A stretch of DNA of 64,000 nucleotides from UBA7359 sp964523895 (lineage in GTDB: Bacteria > Pseudomonadota > Gammaproteobacteria > Eutrophobiales > Eutrophobiaceae): contig CAZGBJ010000005.1 of NCBI GenBank assembly GCA_964523895.1, positions 1 to 64,000 on the forward strand. The letters run 5' to 3'. The translations under genes were made by a program, and so were the position numbers. This document shows positions 25,556-34,751 of the stretch, piece by piece (the stretch's first letter is position 1; each line of letters opens with the position of its first letter). Under the pieces are notes generated by a model. The model worked only from the letters and a program-made list of their open reading frames with translations, ran no database searches and was not told the DNA's origin.

Positions 25556-26794
25556 TTAAGGGACTTTTTTATCAATATTGAGATTAATTACTTTCTCCAT
25601 ACTAGTTTGAACCGTATCTAGCCTGCCAATTAAGTCTCCTGATTCTGGTATGGCGTTTCCACTTTTCGAGATTCTAGCAGTGAGTTTCACCTGATTGTGA
25701 TCAGATAATTTATTAGAAGGCATCATTGCCGTTGAATCATCGAGTATGGCTAGTAAGGGTAGGTCGCTTACTTTTTTACGTATTATTGCAATCGGCATCT
25801 GCGGGCCGTTAATTGCCTGTGCATAGACGAAAACAGTATCGTCATTATTTGCTTCACTAATGAAGTCAGCTGATAAGCTAACATTGACTTGAATGTTATA
25901 TTCTTGTTTAGCTGCGTTGGCGTCTTTTCCTTTACTAGCTTCAATATGTTGTTTAGCAAGTTGTATGTATTTTTCAATTTGTTGCTGTTGATTTGAGTCT
26001 TGTTCCAATTTTGGAAGCAGACGTTGCCAATAGATAATTGAATCTTCTATGTCGCCACGCTCATTAGCAGCCAAGCCTGCAAGCCAAAGTCCACTGCTGT
26101 TATCTGGATCAAGTCGCAGTGCTTCATTGATTAGTTCAGTAGGTCTACCGGCATAAATACCGCCATTTGTCATAGATAAGATATCGGCATAACGAATCAG
26201 GACAGTAGGGTCATTGCCTCTAAGGCGATAAAGATTATTAACGGCTCTTAGTGCTTCAGGATATCGTTCGAGTGTCGAATAAGAATTAGTTAACATCAAC
26301 CAGCCGTCGACATCATCGGGTTCATTAATCAAACGTTGTTCAAGCTGAGTTAACATTTTTTCCACTGAAGCAAGTTTTTCTTCTTTGTTTTGCGCATTAT
26401 TAAATTCAGACAGTAAAGCTATTTGAGTAATGATTTCCGGCTTTCCTAAATGGTCATATAGACTAATAACGAAAGCAGGGATGAGAATTAAAAAAAATAT
26501 TGCCGTTATCGTTAATGATGACGGTTCTATTTTTGAATTATTATCTGAAAGCAATTTGTTTTCATCTTGAATTAATAAAGCCCGTTGGTATTCTTTTTTT
26601 ACTTTTTTTGCTTCGGTTCCGCTTAATAAACCATTATCGATATCAGATTCTATTTCAGACAGGCGTTGTTGATATAAATCAGTATTGCCGGCCAGATCTG
26701 TATCATCTTCGTTATTTGTTTTTAATAAGGTAATCAATATTACAAAGAGAGGTAGTAATATTAACAATGCAGCGATTAACCAAAAGCTAAACAT
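25556..26794 (-). CDS. ccmI: Cytochrome c maturation protein CcmI
   Basis: A 412-residue apocytochrome c chaperone of System I. Two N-terminal transmembrane segments (about 3-22 and 95-113) flank a cytoplasmic loop with 'YQQRLSEIESDIDNGLLSGTEAKKVKKEYQRALL', a CcmI hallmark. The periplasmic part has TPR-like repeats ('EPDDVDGWLMLTNSYSTLERYPEALRAV', 'DPDNSSGLWLAGLAANERGDIEDSIIYW') and a C-terminal beta domain as in CcmH of enterobacteria. Last gene of the ccm operon; 2 bp after ccmH. Confidence 0.95.
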   Translation of the reverse strand: MFSFWLIAALLILLPLFVILITLLKTNNEDDTDLAGNTDLYQQRLSEIESDIDNGLLSGTEAKKVKKEYQRALLIQDENKLLSDNNSKIEPSSLTITAIFFLILIPAFVISLYDHLGKPEIITQIALLSEFNNAQNKEEKLASVEKMLTQLEQRLINEPDDVDGWLMLTNSYSTLERYPEALRAVNNLYRLRGNDPTVLIRYADILSMTNGGIYAGRPTELINEALRLDPDNSSGLWLAGLAANERGDIEDSIIYWQRLLPKLEQDSNQQQQIEKYIQLAKQHIEASKGKDANAAKQEYNIQVNVSLSADFISEANNDDTVFVYAQAINGPQMPIAIIRKKVSDLPLLAILDDSTAMMPSNKLSDHNQVKLTARISKSGNAIPESGDLIGRLDTVQTSMEKVINLNIDKKVP

Positions 26795-26796
26795 AA

Positions 26797-27282
26797 TTAC
26801 TGTTCACCTTTGTTTGAATCTTCATTGAGAATTTTAGTTAAGCGTTGTTGTTCTTCTTCGCTGATATTATTATTTATAGTGCTGCTGTTAGATTGTTTTT
26901 TTACAAGGATAATCGCGATAACAATAGCAATAATCAATAACAAAAAAGGACCAAACCAAAGTAGCCAGGTATCCTGTTTTAGTGGAGGACGATATAAAAC
27001 AAAGTCGCCATAGCGTTCAACCAGGAACTGCATAATATATTCGTCTTGTTTTTCTGAAATTATCATTTGATAAACTTCTTCTCTGAGATCCTGTGCCAGG
27101 GGCGCATTGGAATCAGCTAATGACTGGTTTTGGCAAACAAGACAACGTATTTCCTCAATTAAATCATAAAAACGTTGCTCCTGATGTTTATTGCTGAATT
27201 GAACCGGCTCATCATTTGCATAAGCGCTGTTGGAGAGGAAAAAAATAAAAGGAATTAACGCAAGTCGAAGTAACATTTTCAT
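26797..27282 (-). CDS. ccmH: Cytochrome c maturation thiol-disulfide protein CcmH
   Basis: 161 residues: a signal peptide (1-22), a small three-helix domain and a C-terminal membrane anchor (about 106-127). The redox motif Cys47-x2-Cys50 lies in 'EIRCLVCQNQSLADSNAPLA', the family signature. It reduces the apocytochrome heme-binding cysteines together with CcmG. The start overlaps the end of ccmG by 4 bp. This is the short form, with the TPR part separate in ccmI. Confidence 0.96.
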   Translation of the reverse strand: MKMLLRLALIPFIFFLSNSAYANDEPVQFSNKHQEQRFYDLIEEIRCLVCQNQSLADSNAPLAQDLREEVYQMIISEKQDEYIMQFLVERYGDFVLYRPPLKQDTWLLWFGPFLLLIIAIVIAIILVKKQSNSSTINNNISEEEQQRLTKILNEDSNKGEQ

Positions 27283-27815
27283 GATGATTGCGACTCCAGC
27301 TCTTTAACTAAAGGCAGAATAATAGTATCAAGTTGATGTTTATTTATTGGGCCGATATGTTTGTAACGAATAATGCCATTTTTATCGAGCACAAACGTTT
27401 CCGGTACACCGTAGACGCCATAATCAATACCAATTGAACCTGATTCATCAAAAGCGCTTTCAATATAAGGGTTACCTAATTGTTGTAGCCATTGCAATGC
27501 ATCATCACGCTTATCTTTATAGTTAAGACCATATAAATTTAAATCATTATTGTTTGATGTGGCTTCTACCAGCAGAGGATGTTCTGTGCGACAGGCAACA
27601 CACCATGAAGCCCAGACATTGATTAATGATACTTTGCCTTTTAAGTCTTCAAGTTGAATATTTATATCTGGTGAGCGCAATGTTGGTAGAATAAATGTTG
27701 GTGCTGGTTTATCAATTAATGGTGATGGCACATGTCGGGGATCATGTTGCAAGCCGTAGATGAAAATAATAACAAGGCCAATAAATAACCCTAGCGGAAG
27801 TAAGTAGCGAATCAT
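27279..27815 (-). CDS. ccmG: Thiol:disulfide interchange protein CcmG (DsbE)
   Basis: A 178-residue membrane-anchored thioredoxin-like protein, with an N-terminal segment (about 4-22) and a periplasmic domain. The active site is WCVAC (Cys72, Cys75). 'NLYGLNYKDKRDDALQWL' and the cis-Pro loop 'YGVYGVPETFVLDKNG' are specific for CcmG/DsbE. It keeps CcmH and apocytochromes reduced during heme ligation. It lies between ccmF and ccmH with a 2-bp gap and a 4-bp overlap. Confidence 0.96.
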   Translation of the reverse strand: MIRYLLPLGLFIGLVIIFIYGLQHDPRHVPSPLIDKPAPTFILPTLRSPDINIQLEDLKGKVSLINVWASWCVACRTEHPLLVEATSNNNDLNLYGLNYKDKRDDALQWLQQLGNPYIESAFDESGSIGIDYGVYGVPETFVLDKNGIIRYKHIGPINKHQLDTIILPLVKELESQSS

Positions 27816-27817
27816 GA

Positions 27818-29794
27818 TTAGATTGATTCAGCTGCCTTATCAATGGCTGCAGTTTTGTTTTTCGTCACTTTAATACGATAACGTCGATCCGTTGCTGCTA
27901 ATAATCCACCCATCGCCATAAAAATAGCGCCTAGCCAGATCCAGCGCACAAAAGGCTTATGGTATAGACGAAAACTCCATGCTTCATCATCTAATGGTTC
28001 GCCGAGGGAGACGTATAAATCGCGCATTAAACCTGAGTCTATGCCGGCTTCAGTCATTGGCATATTGCGAACAGTATAAATACGTTTTTGTGAACGTAAG
28101 GTTGTCACGTGGCGTTTGTTTTTAAATACTTTAACAATCGCTTCCGTTGCCTGGTAATTTGGTCCGGGTAAAACATGTATCTTATCTAAGATGAATTTAT
28201 AACCGGAAAATTCAACAGCATCGCCAACTGCCATACGTTCATGTAGATCAACACTATGTTGTGTGGTTATGGTTATGCCGACTATACATAATGCAAAACC
28301 GATATGCGCCAGGGTCATTCCATAAAAGCTACGCGGAGTTGTTTGTAGAGTAATCAATTTATTTTGTCTATTCACCAGTCGCGCTCTAAATGCAGAAAGA
28401 CTGGTTAAAATTATCCATGAGGCTGCAATAATCCCTGCGATTGTTTTAACCAGGTTAACTTCAAAAAATAGTAAGCCAAGTGCTATACCAATAACTAAAC
28501 TGGCAATGAATAAATATCGCAACTGTTGCCAGATGCGTGACAGATCATCCTGTTTCCATCTGACAATGGCACCAACACCAATCAGGAATGCGACAGGCGC
28601 CATTAAAGGAATAAAGACGGCATTGAAATAGGGCGCGCCTACCGATAATTTTCCCAGGCCTAATGCCTCGGCAATAAGTGGATAAATTGTGCCTAGCAAT
28701 ACCGTCGACATAGCAACTAATAAAAATACACTATTAAATAATAAGAATGTTTCACGCGAAAACAATTTGAATTGACCGCCACTTTTTGTAGAGGGCGCAC
28801 GTATGGCATAGAGAAATAATGAACCACCGACAAACACGCCTAGTAGCGCAAGTATAAAAACACCGCGAGTTGGATCAGTTGCAAACGCATGTACAGACGT
28901 TAAAACACCGGAGCGAACCAGAAAAGTACCAAGCAAACTTAAAGCAAAAGCGCAGATAGCCAGTAATATTGTCCAGTTTTTAAACACATCTCTTTTCTCA
29001 GTAGCAGCGAGTGAATGGATTAAAGCTGTACCAACAAGCCAGGGCATAAATGATGCATTTTCTACCGGATCCCAAAACCACCAGCCACCCCAACCTAATT
29101 CGTAGTACGCCCACCAACTGCCTAAAGCAATACCCAGGGTTAGAAACATCCAGGCAAGAATGGTCCATGGTCGTGACCATCTGGCCCAGTTTGTATCCAG
29201 GTTCCCGCCCAATAATGCAGCAATAGCAAAACCAAAGGCGACAGAAAACCCCACATATCCCATATACAACATTGGCGGGTGAATAATCAGCCCGGGGTCT
29301 TGTAGTAAAGGGTTTAAATCTCCTCCATCAGCAGGGATAGGGAAGAGTCTATCAAAAGGGTTTGAGGTAAATAACATGAACACTAAAAAACCGACGCTAA
29401 CCGCACCCATAACACCAATGACGCGGGCTAAAAAATAATCAGGTAATCGACGACTGTAAAATGTAACCGCCATAGTCCAGAAGCTAAGGATTAATGCCCA
29501 TAACAATAAAGAACCTTCATGTGAACCCCAGACTGCGGAGAAGCGATAAACTGCCGGCAGTAACGAGTTTGAATTTTTTGCAACATAGGAGACAGAGAAA
29601 TCATTTGTTAAAAATGAATAGGCAAGAATTGCAAAAGCGATGCTGACAAATAAAAATTGTAAGCGTGCGACTGGACGTGCTAATGACATCCATGTTTGAT
29701 TGCCATTAGCAGCGCCAACTATAGGAAAGATGGTTTGTATTATTGCCATAGCCAAGGCCATGATTAAGGCAAATTGACCTAATTCAGGAATCAT
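27818..29794 (-). CDS. ccmF: Heme lyase subunit CcmF
   Basis: A 658-residue polytopic membrane protein of the heme-handling family. The WWD motif is evident in 'ELGWGGWWFWDPVENASFMPWLVGTALIHS', with flanking conserved His. Early segments 'YSFLTNDFSVSYVAKNSNS' and 'WGSHEGSLLLWALIL' are typical of CcmF. About 14-15 hydrophobic segments and a large C-terminal periplasmic loop are visible. It catalyses heme attachment to apocytochrome c with CcmH and CcmI. It overlaps ccmE by 4 bp. Confidence 0.97.
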   Translation of the reverse strand: MIPELGQFALIMALAMAIIQTIFPIVGAANGNQTWMSLARPVARLQFLFVSIAFAILAYSFLTNDFSVSYVAKNSNSLLPAVYRFSAVWGSHEGSLLLWALILSFWTMAVTFYSRRLPDYFLARVIGVMGAVSVGFLVFMLFTSNPFDRLFPIPADGGDLNPLLQDPGLIIHPPMLYMGYVGFSVAFGFAIAALLGGNLDTNWARWSRPWTILAWMFLTLGIALGSWWAYYELGWGGWWFWDPVENASFMPWLVGTALIHSLAATEKRDVFKNWTILLAICAFALSLLGTFLVRSGVLTSVHAFATDPTRGVFILALLGVFVGGSLFLYAIRAPSTKSGGQFKLFSRETFLLFNSVFLLVAMSTVLLGTIYPLIAEALGLGKLSVGAPYFNAVFIPLMAPVAFLIGVGAIVRWKQDDLSRIWQQLRYLFIASLVIGIALGLLFFEVNLVKTIAGIIAASWIILTSLSAFRARLVNRQNKLITLQTTPRSFYGMTLAHIGFALCIVGITITTQHSVDLHERMAVGDAVEFSGYKFILDKIHVLPGPNYQATEAIVKVFKNKRHVTTLRSQKRIYTVRNMPMTEAGIDSGLMRDLYVSLGEPLDDEAWSFRLYHKPFVRWIWLGAIFMAMGGLLAATDRRYRIKVTKNKTAAIDKAAESI

Positions 29795-30249
29795 TGTGTT
29801 GCTGCATCATAGTTTTCTGGAATTTCAGCGCCGGCGTCTTTAAGTGCCTGAGCGACTTCAGACGGCATATAATTTTCATCATGTTTAGCCAGAACTTCTT
29901 CCGCTTTAAATAGTTTGTCTGTGCCAATTTTTCCATTAGCGACAATACCCTGACCTTCGCGGAATAAATCAGGAAGAATACCTTCATAAGTCACTGTGAT
30001 TTCATTAACCGTATCGGTAAGTATAAAACTAACTTGCAAGCTATCCGGGTCGCGTTCAACACTATCGTTTAACACCAAGCCGCCAATGCGAAATGATCTT
30101 TCTGTAGGCGCTTCACCTGCGATAATCTGGGTCGGGCTATAAAAATACATTAGATTTTTTTCAAATGCAGTCAGGATTAATGCGGCAGCGATTGTCATGC
30201 CGGCAAGAATAGAGCAGACAATGACAATACGTTTTTTTCTTGGCGTCAT
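29791..30249 (-). CDS. ccmE: Heme chaperone CcmE
   Basis: A 152-residue protein with one N-terminal anchor (about 8-28) and an OB-fold periplasmic domain. The covalent heme-binding His123 and axial Tyr127 lie in 'LAKHDENYMP'. 'YFYSPTQI' and 'FRIGGLVLNDSV' match the CcmE start. It carries heme from the CcmABCD complex to CcmF. It overlaps ccmF at one end and lies 6 bp after ccmD. Confidence 0.97.
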   Translation of the reverse strand: MTPRKKRIVIVCSILAGMTIAAALILTAFEKNLMYFYSPTQIIAGEAPTERSFRIGGLVLNDSVERDPDSLQVSFILTDTVNEITVTYEGILPDLFREGQGIVANGKIGTDKLFKAEEVLAKHDENYMPSEVAQALKDAGAEIPENYDAATQ

Positions 30250-30255
30250 TGTTAA

Positions 30256-30417
30256 TTATTCTTTTCGTAATAAACGTTTTTGAAAGTCACGCATTACTTT
30301 ACCTTTTCTTCTTAAAGGTAAAATTATATTTAATATCAAAACAACAGCGCAAATACCGTATGACGACCAGACATAAGTAGCGTAACCGCCCATAGATAAA
30401 AAATCAGTTAGTGACAT
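30256..30417 (-). CDS. ccmD: Cytochrome c maturation protein CcmD
   Basis: A 53-residue protein found by reading the gap between ccmC and ccmE. It starts 'MSLTDFLSMGGYATYVW', has one transmembrane helix ('SYGICAVVLILNIILPL') and a basic C-terminal tail ('RRKGKVMRDFQKRLLRK'). The 'GGYATYVWSSYG' motif before the helix is the CcmD signature. It stabilises the CcmABC complex and helps release holo-CcmE. The start overlaps the end of ccmC by 14 bp. Confidence 0.95.
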   Translation of the reverse strand: MSLTDFLSMGGYATYVWSSYGICAVVLILNIILPLRRKGKVMRDFQKRLLRKE

Positions 30418-31174
30418 TATTATGATTTCCCAATAATTGTTTGACCCAGGAAGTATTGTATTCGTATTCCAGAATTTCTGTTCGCACTCTTATTAGAAGG
30501 CTTGTTATATAAAAAGTTTTAAATGCTAATACCATAAATAACAAGGGGATTAGCATACTTACATGAATTGAAGGCTTGTCTAATTTTGTGATAGTTGGCC
30601 CTTGATGCAGGGTGCTCCACCATTCCACTGAATAATGAATAATAGGGATATTGACTGTGCCAACCAATGCCAGGATAGCGCCAGCACGCGCTGCAACTCT
30701 GCGATCTTCAAAAGCAGACTGTAATGCAATGTAACCGAGATAGAGAAACAATAATATTAACTCAGAGGTTAACCGCGCATCCCAAACCCACCAGGTACCC
30801 CACATTGGTTTGCCCCAGATAGCACCAGTAGCAAGTGCAAGAAAAGTAAAAGAGGCACCAATTGGCGCACTACTTCGAGCAACGATATCAGCCAATTTAA
30901 TATGCCAAATGAGACCAATGCCGCCCGATATAGCCATGACCATATAAACAAAGAGTGACATCCATGCAGCAGGAACATGGACATACATAATTCTGAAGCT
31001 TTCTCCTTGTTGATAATCTGCCGGAGCTAGAACCAGGCCACCATAAAGCCCACATACGAAACAGACTATGCAGATAATGACTGTCCAGCGCGATATAGTG
31101 TGGGAGATATCATAGAAATATTTCGGGGATGCAAATTGATGAAACCATCTGTGTAAATTTTTATACAGACTCAT
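30404..31174 (-). CDS. ccmC: Heme transporter subunit CcmC
   Basis: A 256-residue polytopic membrane protein that presents heme to CcmE. The tryptophan-rich WWD motif is 'WGTWWVWDARLTSELILLFLYLGY', and 'IMYVHVPAAWMSLFVYM' carries the conserved His. Six transmembrane segments are visible. It overlaps the end of ccmB by one base and ccmD by 14 bp, as expected for a translationally coupled operon. Confidence 0.97.
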   Translation of the reverse strand: MSLYKNLHRWFHQFASPKYFYDISHTISRWTVIICIVCFVCGLYGGLVLAPADYQQGESFRIMYVHVPAAWMSLFVYMVMAISGGIGLIWHIKLADIVARSSAPIGASFTFLALATGAIWGKPMWGTWWVWDARLTSELILLFLYLGYIALQSAFEDRRVAARAGAILALVGTVNIPIIHYSVEWWSTLHQGPTITKLDKPSIHVSMLIPLLFMVLAFKTFYITSLLIRVRTEILEYEYNTSWVKQLLGNHNNVTN

Positions 31175-31848
31175 CAGCTTAACCTTATTCTTAATGCTGT
31201 TGCCGTTGTTATCGGTGCCAGTGTAATGGCAAGCACAAGCATGCCGGCAAGAAAATATATTTCAGCAGCAATAGATTGTCCTATGGATGCATTTTCAACA
31301 GCGAGCATGGAAAAAATCAAAACGGGCATGTACAAAGGTAAAATCAATAAGCTAAGTAACATACCACCTCGTAAGCCGATTGTTAAGGCAACAGTAATTG
31401 CGCCGATGAGGCTTAAAATAGGTGTGCCAAGTAAAAGCGTGATAAATAGAGCCATCATAGTTTGTTCTGATAATGACAAAATGAAACCTGTTAATAAGGC
31501 TGTAAGCAGCAGGGGCAAGCCGAATATTATCCAATGTGCCGTAATTTTTGCAGAAACAAGCAAAGTAAGTGGGTAACGTGCCAATGTTAATTGTTCGATA
31601 GAACCATCCTCAAAATCAGTTCGAAAGATTGCTTCCAGCGAGAGTACGGTGGCTAGTAATGCCGTCACCCAGATTATTCCTGAGGTCAGTTGTTTTAATA
31701 AGGCTGAATCAGAACCGAAGGCTAAAGGAAATAATATAATGACAATAACAAAGAACATTAAAGGATTAATAAATTCAGCTTTGTTGCGAAAGGCAAGTTT
31801 CATGTCTCGTTGTAGTATGGTTAAGAAAATATTTAGGTATTCACTCAT
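31174..31848 (-). CDS. ccmB: Heme exporter subunit CcmB
   Basis: A 224-residue membrane subunit of the CcmAB ABC complex, with six hydrophobic segments. Diagnostic strings are 'LQRDMKLAFRNKAEFINPLMFFVIVIILFP' at the start (conserved in CcmB), 'FEDGSIEQLTLARYPL' and 'LLSLLILPLYMPVLIF'. It uses CcmA-driven ATP hydrolysis to release holo-CcmE. The start overlaps the end of ccmA by 8 bp. Confidence 0.96.
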   Translation of the reverse strand: MSEYLNIFLTILQRDMKLAFRNKAEFINPLMFFVIVIILFPLAFGSDSALLKQLTSGIIWVTALLATVLSLEAIFRTDFEDGSIEQLTLARYPLTLLVSAKITAHWIIFGLPLLLTALLTGFILSLSEQTMMALFITLLLGTPILSLIGAITVALTIGLRGGMLLSLLILPLYMPVLIFSMLAVENASIGQSIAAEIYFLAGMLVLAITLAPITTATALRIRLS

Positions 31849-32470
31849 TGTTATTCCCTAAATGAATATGTTGCAGAGGGTACTCATTAATTTCCATTGT
31901 TTGGTGTGTAGCAAAAATAACCATGCCGCCAGAGGAACAATGTTTGACAATTAATTGCTCAATGATTTTTTTACCACTTTTATCAAGTGCATTAAAAGGT
32001 TCATCAAGCAACCATAATTTTGATGTCGCCATAAATATTCGAGTTAAACCGACACGTCTTTTTTGTCCTGCCGACATGCGACTAAGCAATACATCTTCCA
32101 TGCCGCTCAAACCAATTTGTTTTAATATTAATGAATAATCAATCTTTGCTCTAGAACCAGACAAGGCATGCATGACTTTCATGTTTTCCAGTGAAGTTAA
32201 TCCGGCTTTTACGCCGTTAGTATGGCCGAAATAAGTTATCTCAGACTGGAACTGATAACGAGAGCTGCTTATATTTTCATCATTCCATGTGATTTCGCCT
32301 TCCGTTGCCTGTATCAGCCCCACACACAGCTGTAATAAACTACTTTTGCCACTGCCATTGACGCCGTTAATCTGCAATAAGTCTCCCTCTTTAAGACTAA
32401 AGTTAAGCCCTTGAAACAAGATATTGTCTCGACGGATACATTCCAGGTTTTTGACATTAAGTTTTGACAC
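31841..32470 (-). CDS. ccmA: Heme exporter ATPase CcmA
   Basis: A 209-residue ABC ATPase. Walker A is 'GVNGSGKSS' (about 35-43), the signature is 'MSAGQKRRVGLTRI' and Walker B is 'LWLLDEPFNALD', followed by the switch His in 'ATHQTM'. 'YFGHTNGVKAGLTSLENM' is the CcmA-type Q-loop region. First gene of ccmABCDEFGHI; the operon promoter must lie in 32471-32761, where I see only AT-rich sequence and no clear operator. Confidence 0.96.
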   Translation of the reverse strand: MSKLNVKNLECIRRDNILFQGLNFSLKEGDLLQINGVNGSGKSSLLQLCVGLIQATEGEITWNDENISSSRYQFQSEITYFGHTNGVKAGLTSLENMKVMHALSGSRAKIDYSLILKQIGLSGMEDVLLSRMSAGQKRRVGLTRIFMATSKLWLLDEPFNALDKSGKKIIEQLIVKHCSSGGMVIFATHQTMEINEYPLQHIHLGNNNE

Positions 32471-32761
32471 GTCTATTTCGCCATTATTGACTAAAATTAA
32501 TATTGATTATAAGACATTGATATTAAAGGTATTATTTATTCAAATCAATGTCTTTTATATTGTTTTTATAGCATAAAATAGGCCTGTTATTTCTAGAAAC
32601 TAATGATATTTATTTTTATCTAAATTGGGACATTGATGAGTATTTCCTCCTATCAGAAAAACTCGCTCGAATTTACTTTGTTGCTATGAGTTTATTAATA
32701 ATATTTATACTACATGATTCAATAAACTTAATTTCAATTTCTGTAACTTATGCTGTTTCGA
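32471..32761. other. Intergenic region before the ccm operon
   Basis: 291 bp without a gene, very AT-rich. It should hold the minus-strand promoter of ccmA and the end of the ppk2 transcript. I see no strong hairpin and no clear operator dyad. Confidence 0.4.
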
Positions 32762-33646
32762 TCAGAATATCTCCGGAACAAATGTCTGGTCGCTGAGCGG
32801 TGGTCGCACATAGCCTATGTCCTTTTGCCGAGGAGGCAGAACATGAGGCTTTGGGGAAAGATCTTCGTAGTCGATCATAGTCAATAAATGACTAATGACA
32901 TTCAATCGTGCGCGTTTTTTATTATCTCCGTTCACTACATACCAGGGTGCTTGTTTGATGTCAGTATGGGCGAACATTTCATCCTTGGCCTTGGAGTATT
33001 CTATCCACTTGGAACGTGATTCAAGATCCATGGGGCTTAATTTCCAATGTTTTATGGGATCGTAAATGCGACCCTGAAACCGTCGTTCTTGTTCTTCATC
33101 GCTGACTGAAAACCAATATTTAATTAAAATAATACCCGAGCGCACTAACATACGTTCGAATTCAGGACAGGAACGCAGAAATTCGTGGTGTTCCTCATCA
33201 TTGCAAAAATGCATCACACGTTCCACTCCGGCACGGTTGTACCAGCTTCGATCAAGTATCACCATTTCGCCAGCTGCTGGTAAGTGTTGTACATAGCGTT
33301 GAAAATACCATTGAGTTTGTTCACGTTCTGTTGGTGCCGGTAAGGCTATAACAGGGCATACTCTGGGACTTAAACTTTGGGTGATACGTTTTATACAGCC
33401 ACCTTTACCTGCAGCGTCGCGACCTTCGAAGATTACTACCACTTTGAGATCTCTATGCTTGATCCATTCCTGCAGTTTGACTAGTTCAATCTGCAATCTG
33501 GCGAGCTCCTTTTCATAGACCTTATTTTTTAATTTTCTGGTTTTCGGTTTTTCAGGTTTTGTTGCCGTTTCTAATTTTTTTCTTGTAACGGTTGTCTTTG
33601 GGCTAGATTTTTTCTTCTTATTTGATTTGCTTTTCTTTGTCGCCAT
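32762..33646 (-). CDS. ppk2: Polyphosphate kinase 2 family protein (class I PPK2)
   Basis: A 294-residue enzyme that moves phosphate between polyphosphate and nucleoside diphosphates. The Walker-A-like loop is 'FEGRDAAGKGG'. The lid module is 'VILDRSWYNRAGVERVMHFC', and 'RRFQGRIYDPIKHWKLSPMDLESR' plus 'PWYVVNGDNKKRARLNVI' complete the PPK2 core. The first 45 residues are an unusually Lys-rich low-complexity tail ('KKSKSNKKKKSSPK'), which could bind polyphosphate or nucleic acid. Good GGAGAA site upstream. Single gene, with 115 bp or more of empty sequence on either side. Confidence 0.94.
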   Translation of the reverse strand: MATKKSKSNKKKKSSPKTTVTRKKLETATKPEKPKTRKLKNKVYEKELARLQIELVKLQEWIKHRDLKVVVIFEGRDAAGKGGCIKRITQSLSPRVCPVIALPAPTEREQTQWYFQRYVQHLPAAGEMVILDRSWYNRAGVERVMHFCNDEEHHEFLRSCPEFERMLVRSGIILIKYWFSVSDEEQERRFQGRIYDPIKHWKLSPMDLESRSKWIEYSKAKDEMFAHTDIKQAPWYVVNGDNKKRARLNVISHLLTMIDYEDLSPKPHVLPPRQKDIGYVRPPLSDQTFVPEIF

Positions 33647-33782
33647 GGTGTTTTCTCCTAGACCATATTTTTTATTGCAAAGACTACGACCTTCACAGCT
33701 AATATTAGGCCTCCATATTGGATAAGAAAAGTTTAATAGGGCCTAAATAACTTACTAAAATATAGATAATTTACTTAGTAAG

Positions 33783-34130
33783 TTAGTATTGTTTAGTTAA
33801 TCCAAAAAAGAGTGTTTCAATATATTCAGCATCAAATTTCGTTGCGTAGACGAATCGAAAGCCTGAATTATAGAAAGGTGTCTCCATGTGTGGCTCCGAC
33901 CAACGACATTGAACAGCCAAAGAAGTCCTTGTCTTTTTATCTTTGCCATTAGGTACATCTAGACTAATACGTATTTCTTCACCGGCATTAAATAATTTTT
34001 TTCCTACTAGCATCATTCCATGTGCATTAAGATCCGCAGTGTAACCAATACTTTTACCTGTTTTTTGGTCAAATACTTCTTCATTTATTGCTAATCGTGG
34101 TCCGTTTCGGCGTTCTGCGAGCTGTTCCAT
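33783..34130 (-). CDS. PilZ-domain protein
   Basis: 115 residues from the ATG at 34130; a longer frame from 34169 adds 13 residues without an obvious site. A single PilZ domain: the c-di-GMP motif RxxxR is in 'ERRNGPRLAI', and the second motif is 'DLNAHGM' (D-x-N-x-x-G, the Ser replaced by Asn, which is common). 'MLVGKKLFNAGEEIRISLDVP' and 'VQCRWSEPH' continue the barrel. Likely a c-di-GMP receptor acting on an unknown partner. Monocistronic. It is the second PilZ protein of the window. Confidence 0.88.
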   Translation of the reverse strand: MEQLAERRNGPRLAINEEVFDQKTGKSIGYTADLNAHGMMLVGKKLFNAGEEIRISLDVPNGKDKKTRTSLAVQCRWSEPHMETPFYNSGFRFVYATKFDAEYIETLFFGLTKQY

Positions 34131-34331
34131 ATTAAATCCAATAATTACCGTACATAGTTTTATCGGCAATAGTTACAAGATGTTTAGCTTGCATATAAAC
34201 TATTGAAAAATAAGTAATTAATACATTATGTAAACCGTTGCCTTCAGTAAACGTTTATTAAGTGAGGACTTGTTGAATTAAGGAACAAGAATTGCGTATA
34301 TCAAAACAGACTTATTTATCTGGAAGGAAAA

Positions 34332-34748
34332 ATGAAGATTAAAATAACATTGACTCTATTTAGTTTATTACTTTATCCCTGCATAGCATTATCTGTCGAT
34401 TCTCGTGTTCTATCAGGGATAGAACATAAATTAATTAATATCAGGAATATTAATGAAGCGAGTGAGCGGCAAGATATAGCTAGGACAAAAATTGCCGATG
34501 TGCAGCGAGCAATGGATTATAAAAGATTTAAGCATAGGTTAAATAATCAATTTGATAATAAACCAATATACGAAAGCGATGAGGACTGTAATTCTTCATC
34601 GGCTAACACAGGATGCACTTCCTCCAATTTCTCGTCCACAGGAACGGCAAGTAGTTATATCGGTGAATATAGTGTGTTTGCTGTAATTGGTACGGGCATC
34701 AAACTACCGGAAGAACAAATAGAAAGCTTTAATGGAATTGATGACTGA
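34332..34748 (+). CDS. Small exported protein, unknown function
   Basis: A 138-residue protein with a signal peptide (about 1-22, 'FSLLLYPCIALSVDS'). The mature part has a basic, helical first half ('RQDIARTKIADVQRAMDYKRFKHRL') and a Ser/Thr/Gly-rich second half with two Cys (in 'EDCNSSSANTGCTSS') that could form a disulfide. No family recognised. The ATG at 34332 follows GGAAGGAA. It is convergent with the DUF4124 gene, with only 3 bp between the stop codons. Confidence 0.6.
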   Translation: MKIKITLTLFSLLLYPCIALSVDSRVLSGIEHKLINIRNINEASERQDIARTKIADVQRAMDYKRFKHRLNNQFDNKPIYESDEDCNSSSANTGCTSSNFSSTGTASSYIGEYSVFAVIGTGIKLPEEQIESFNGIDD

Positions 34749-34751
34749 GCT

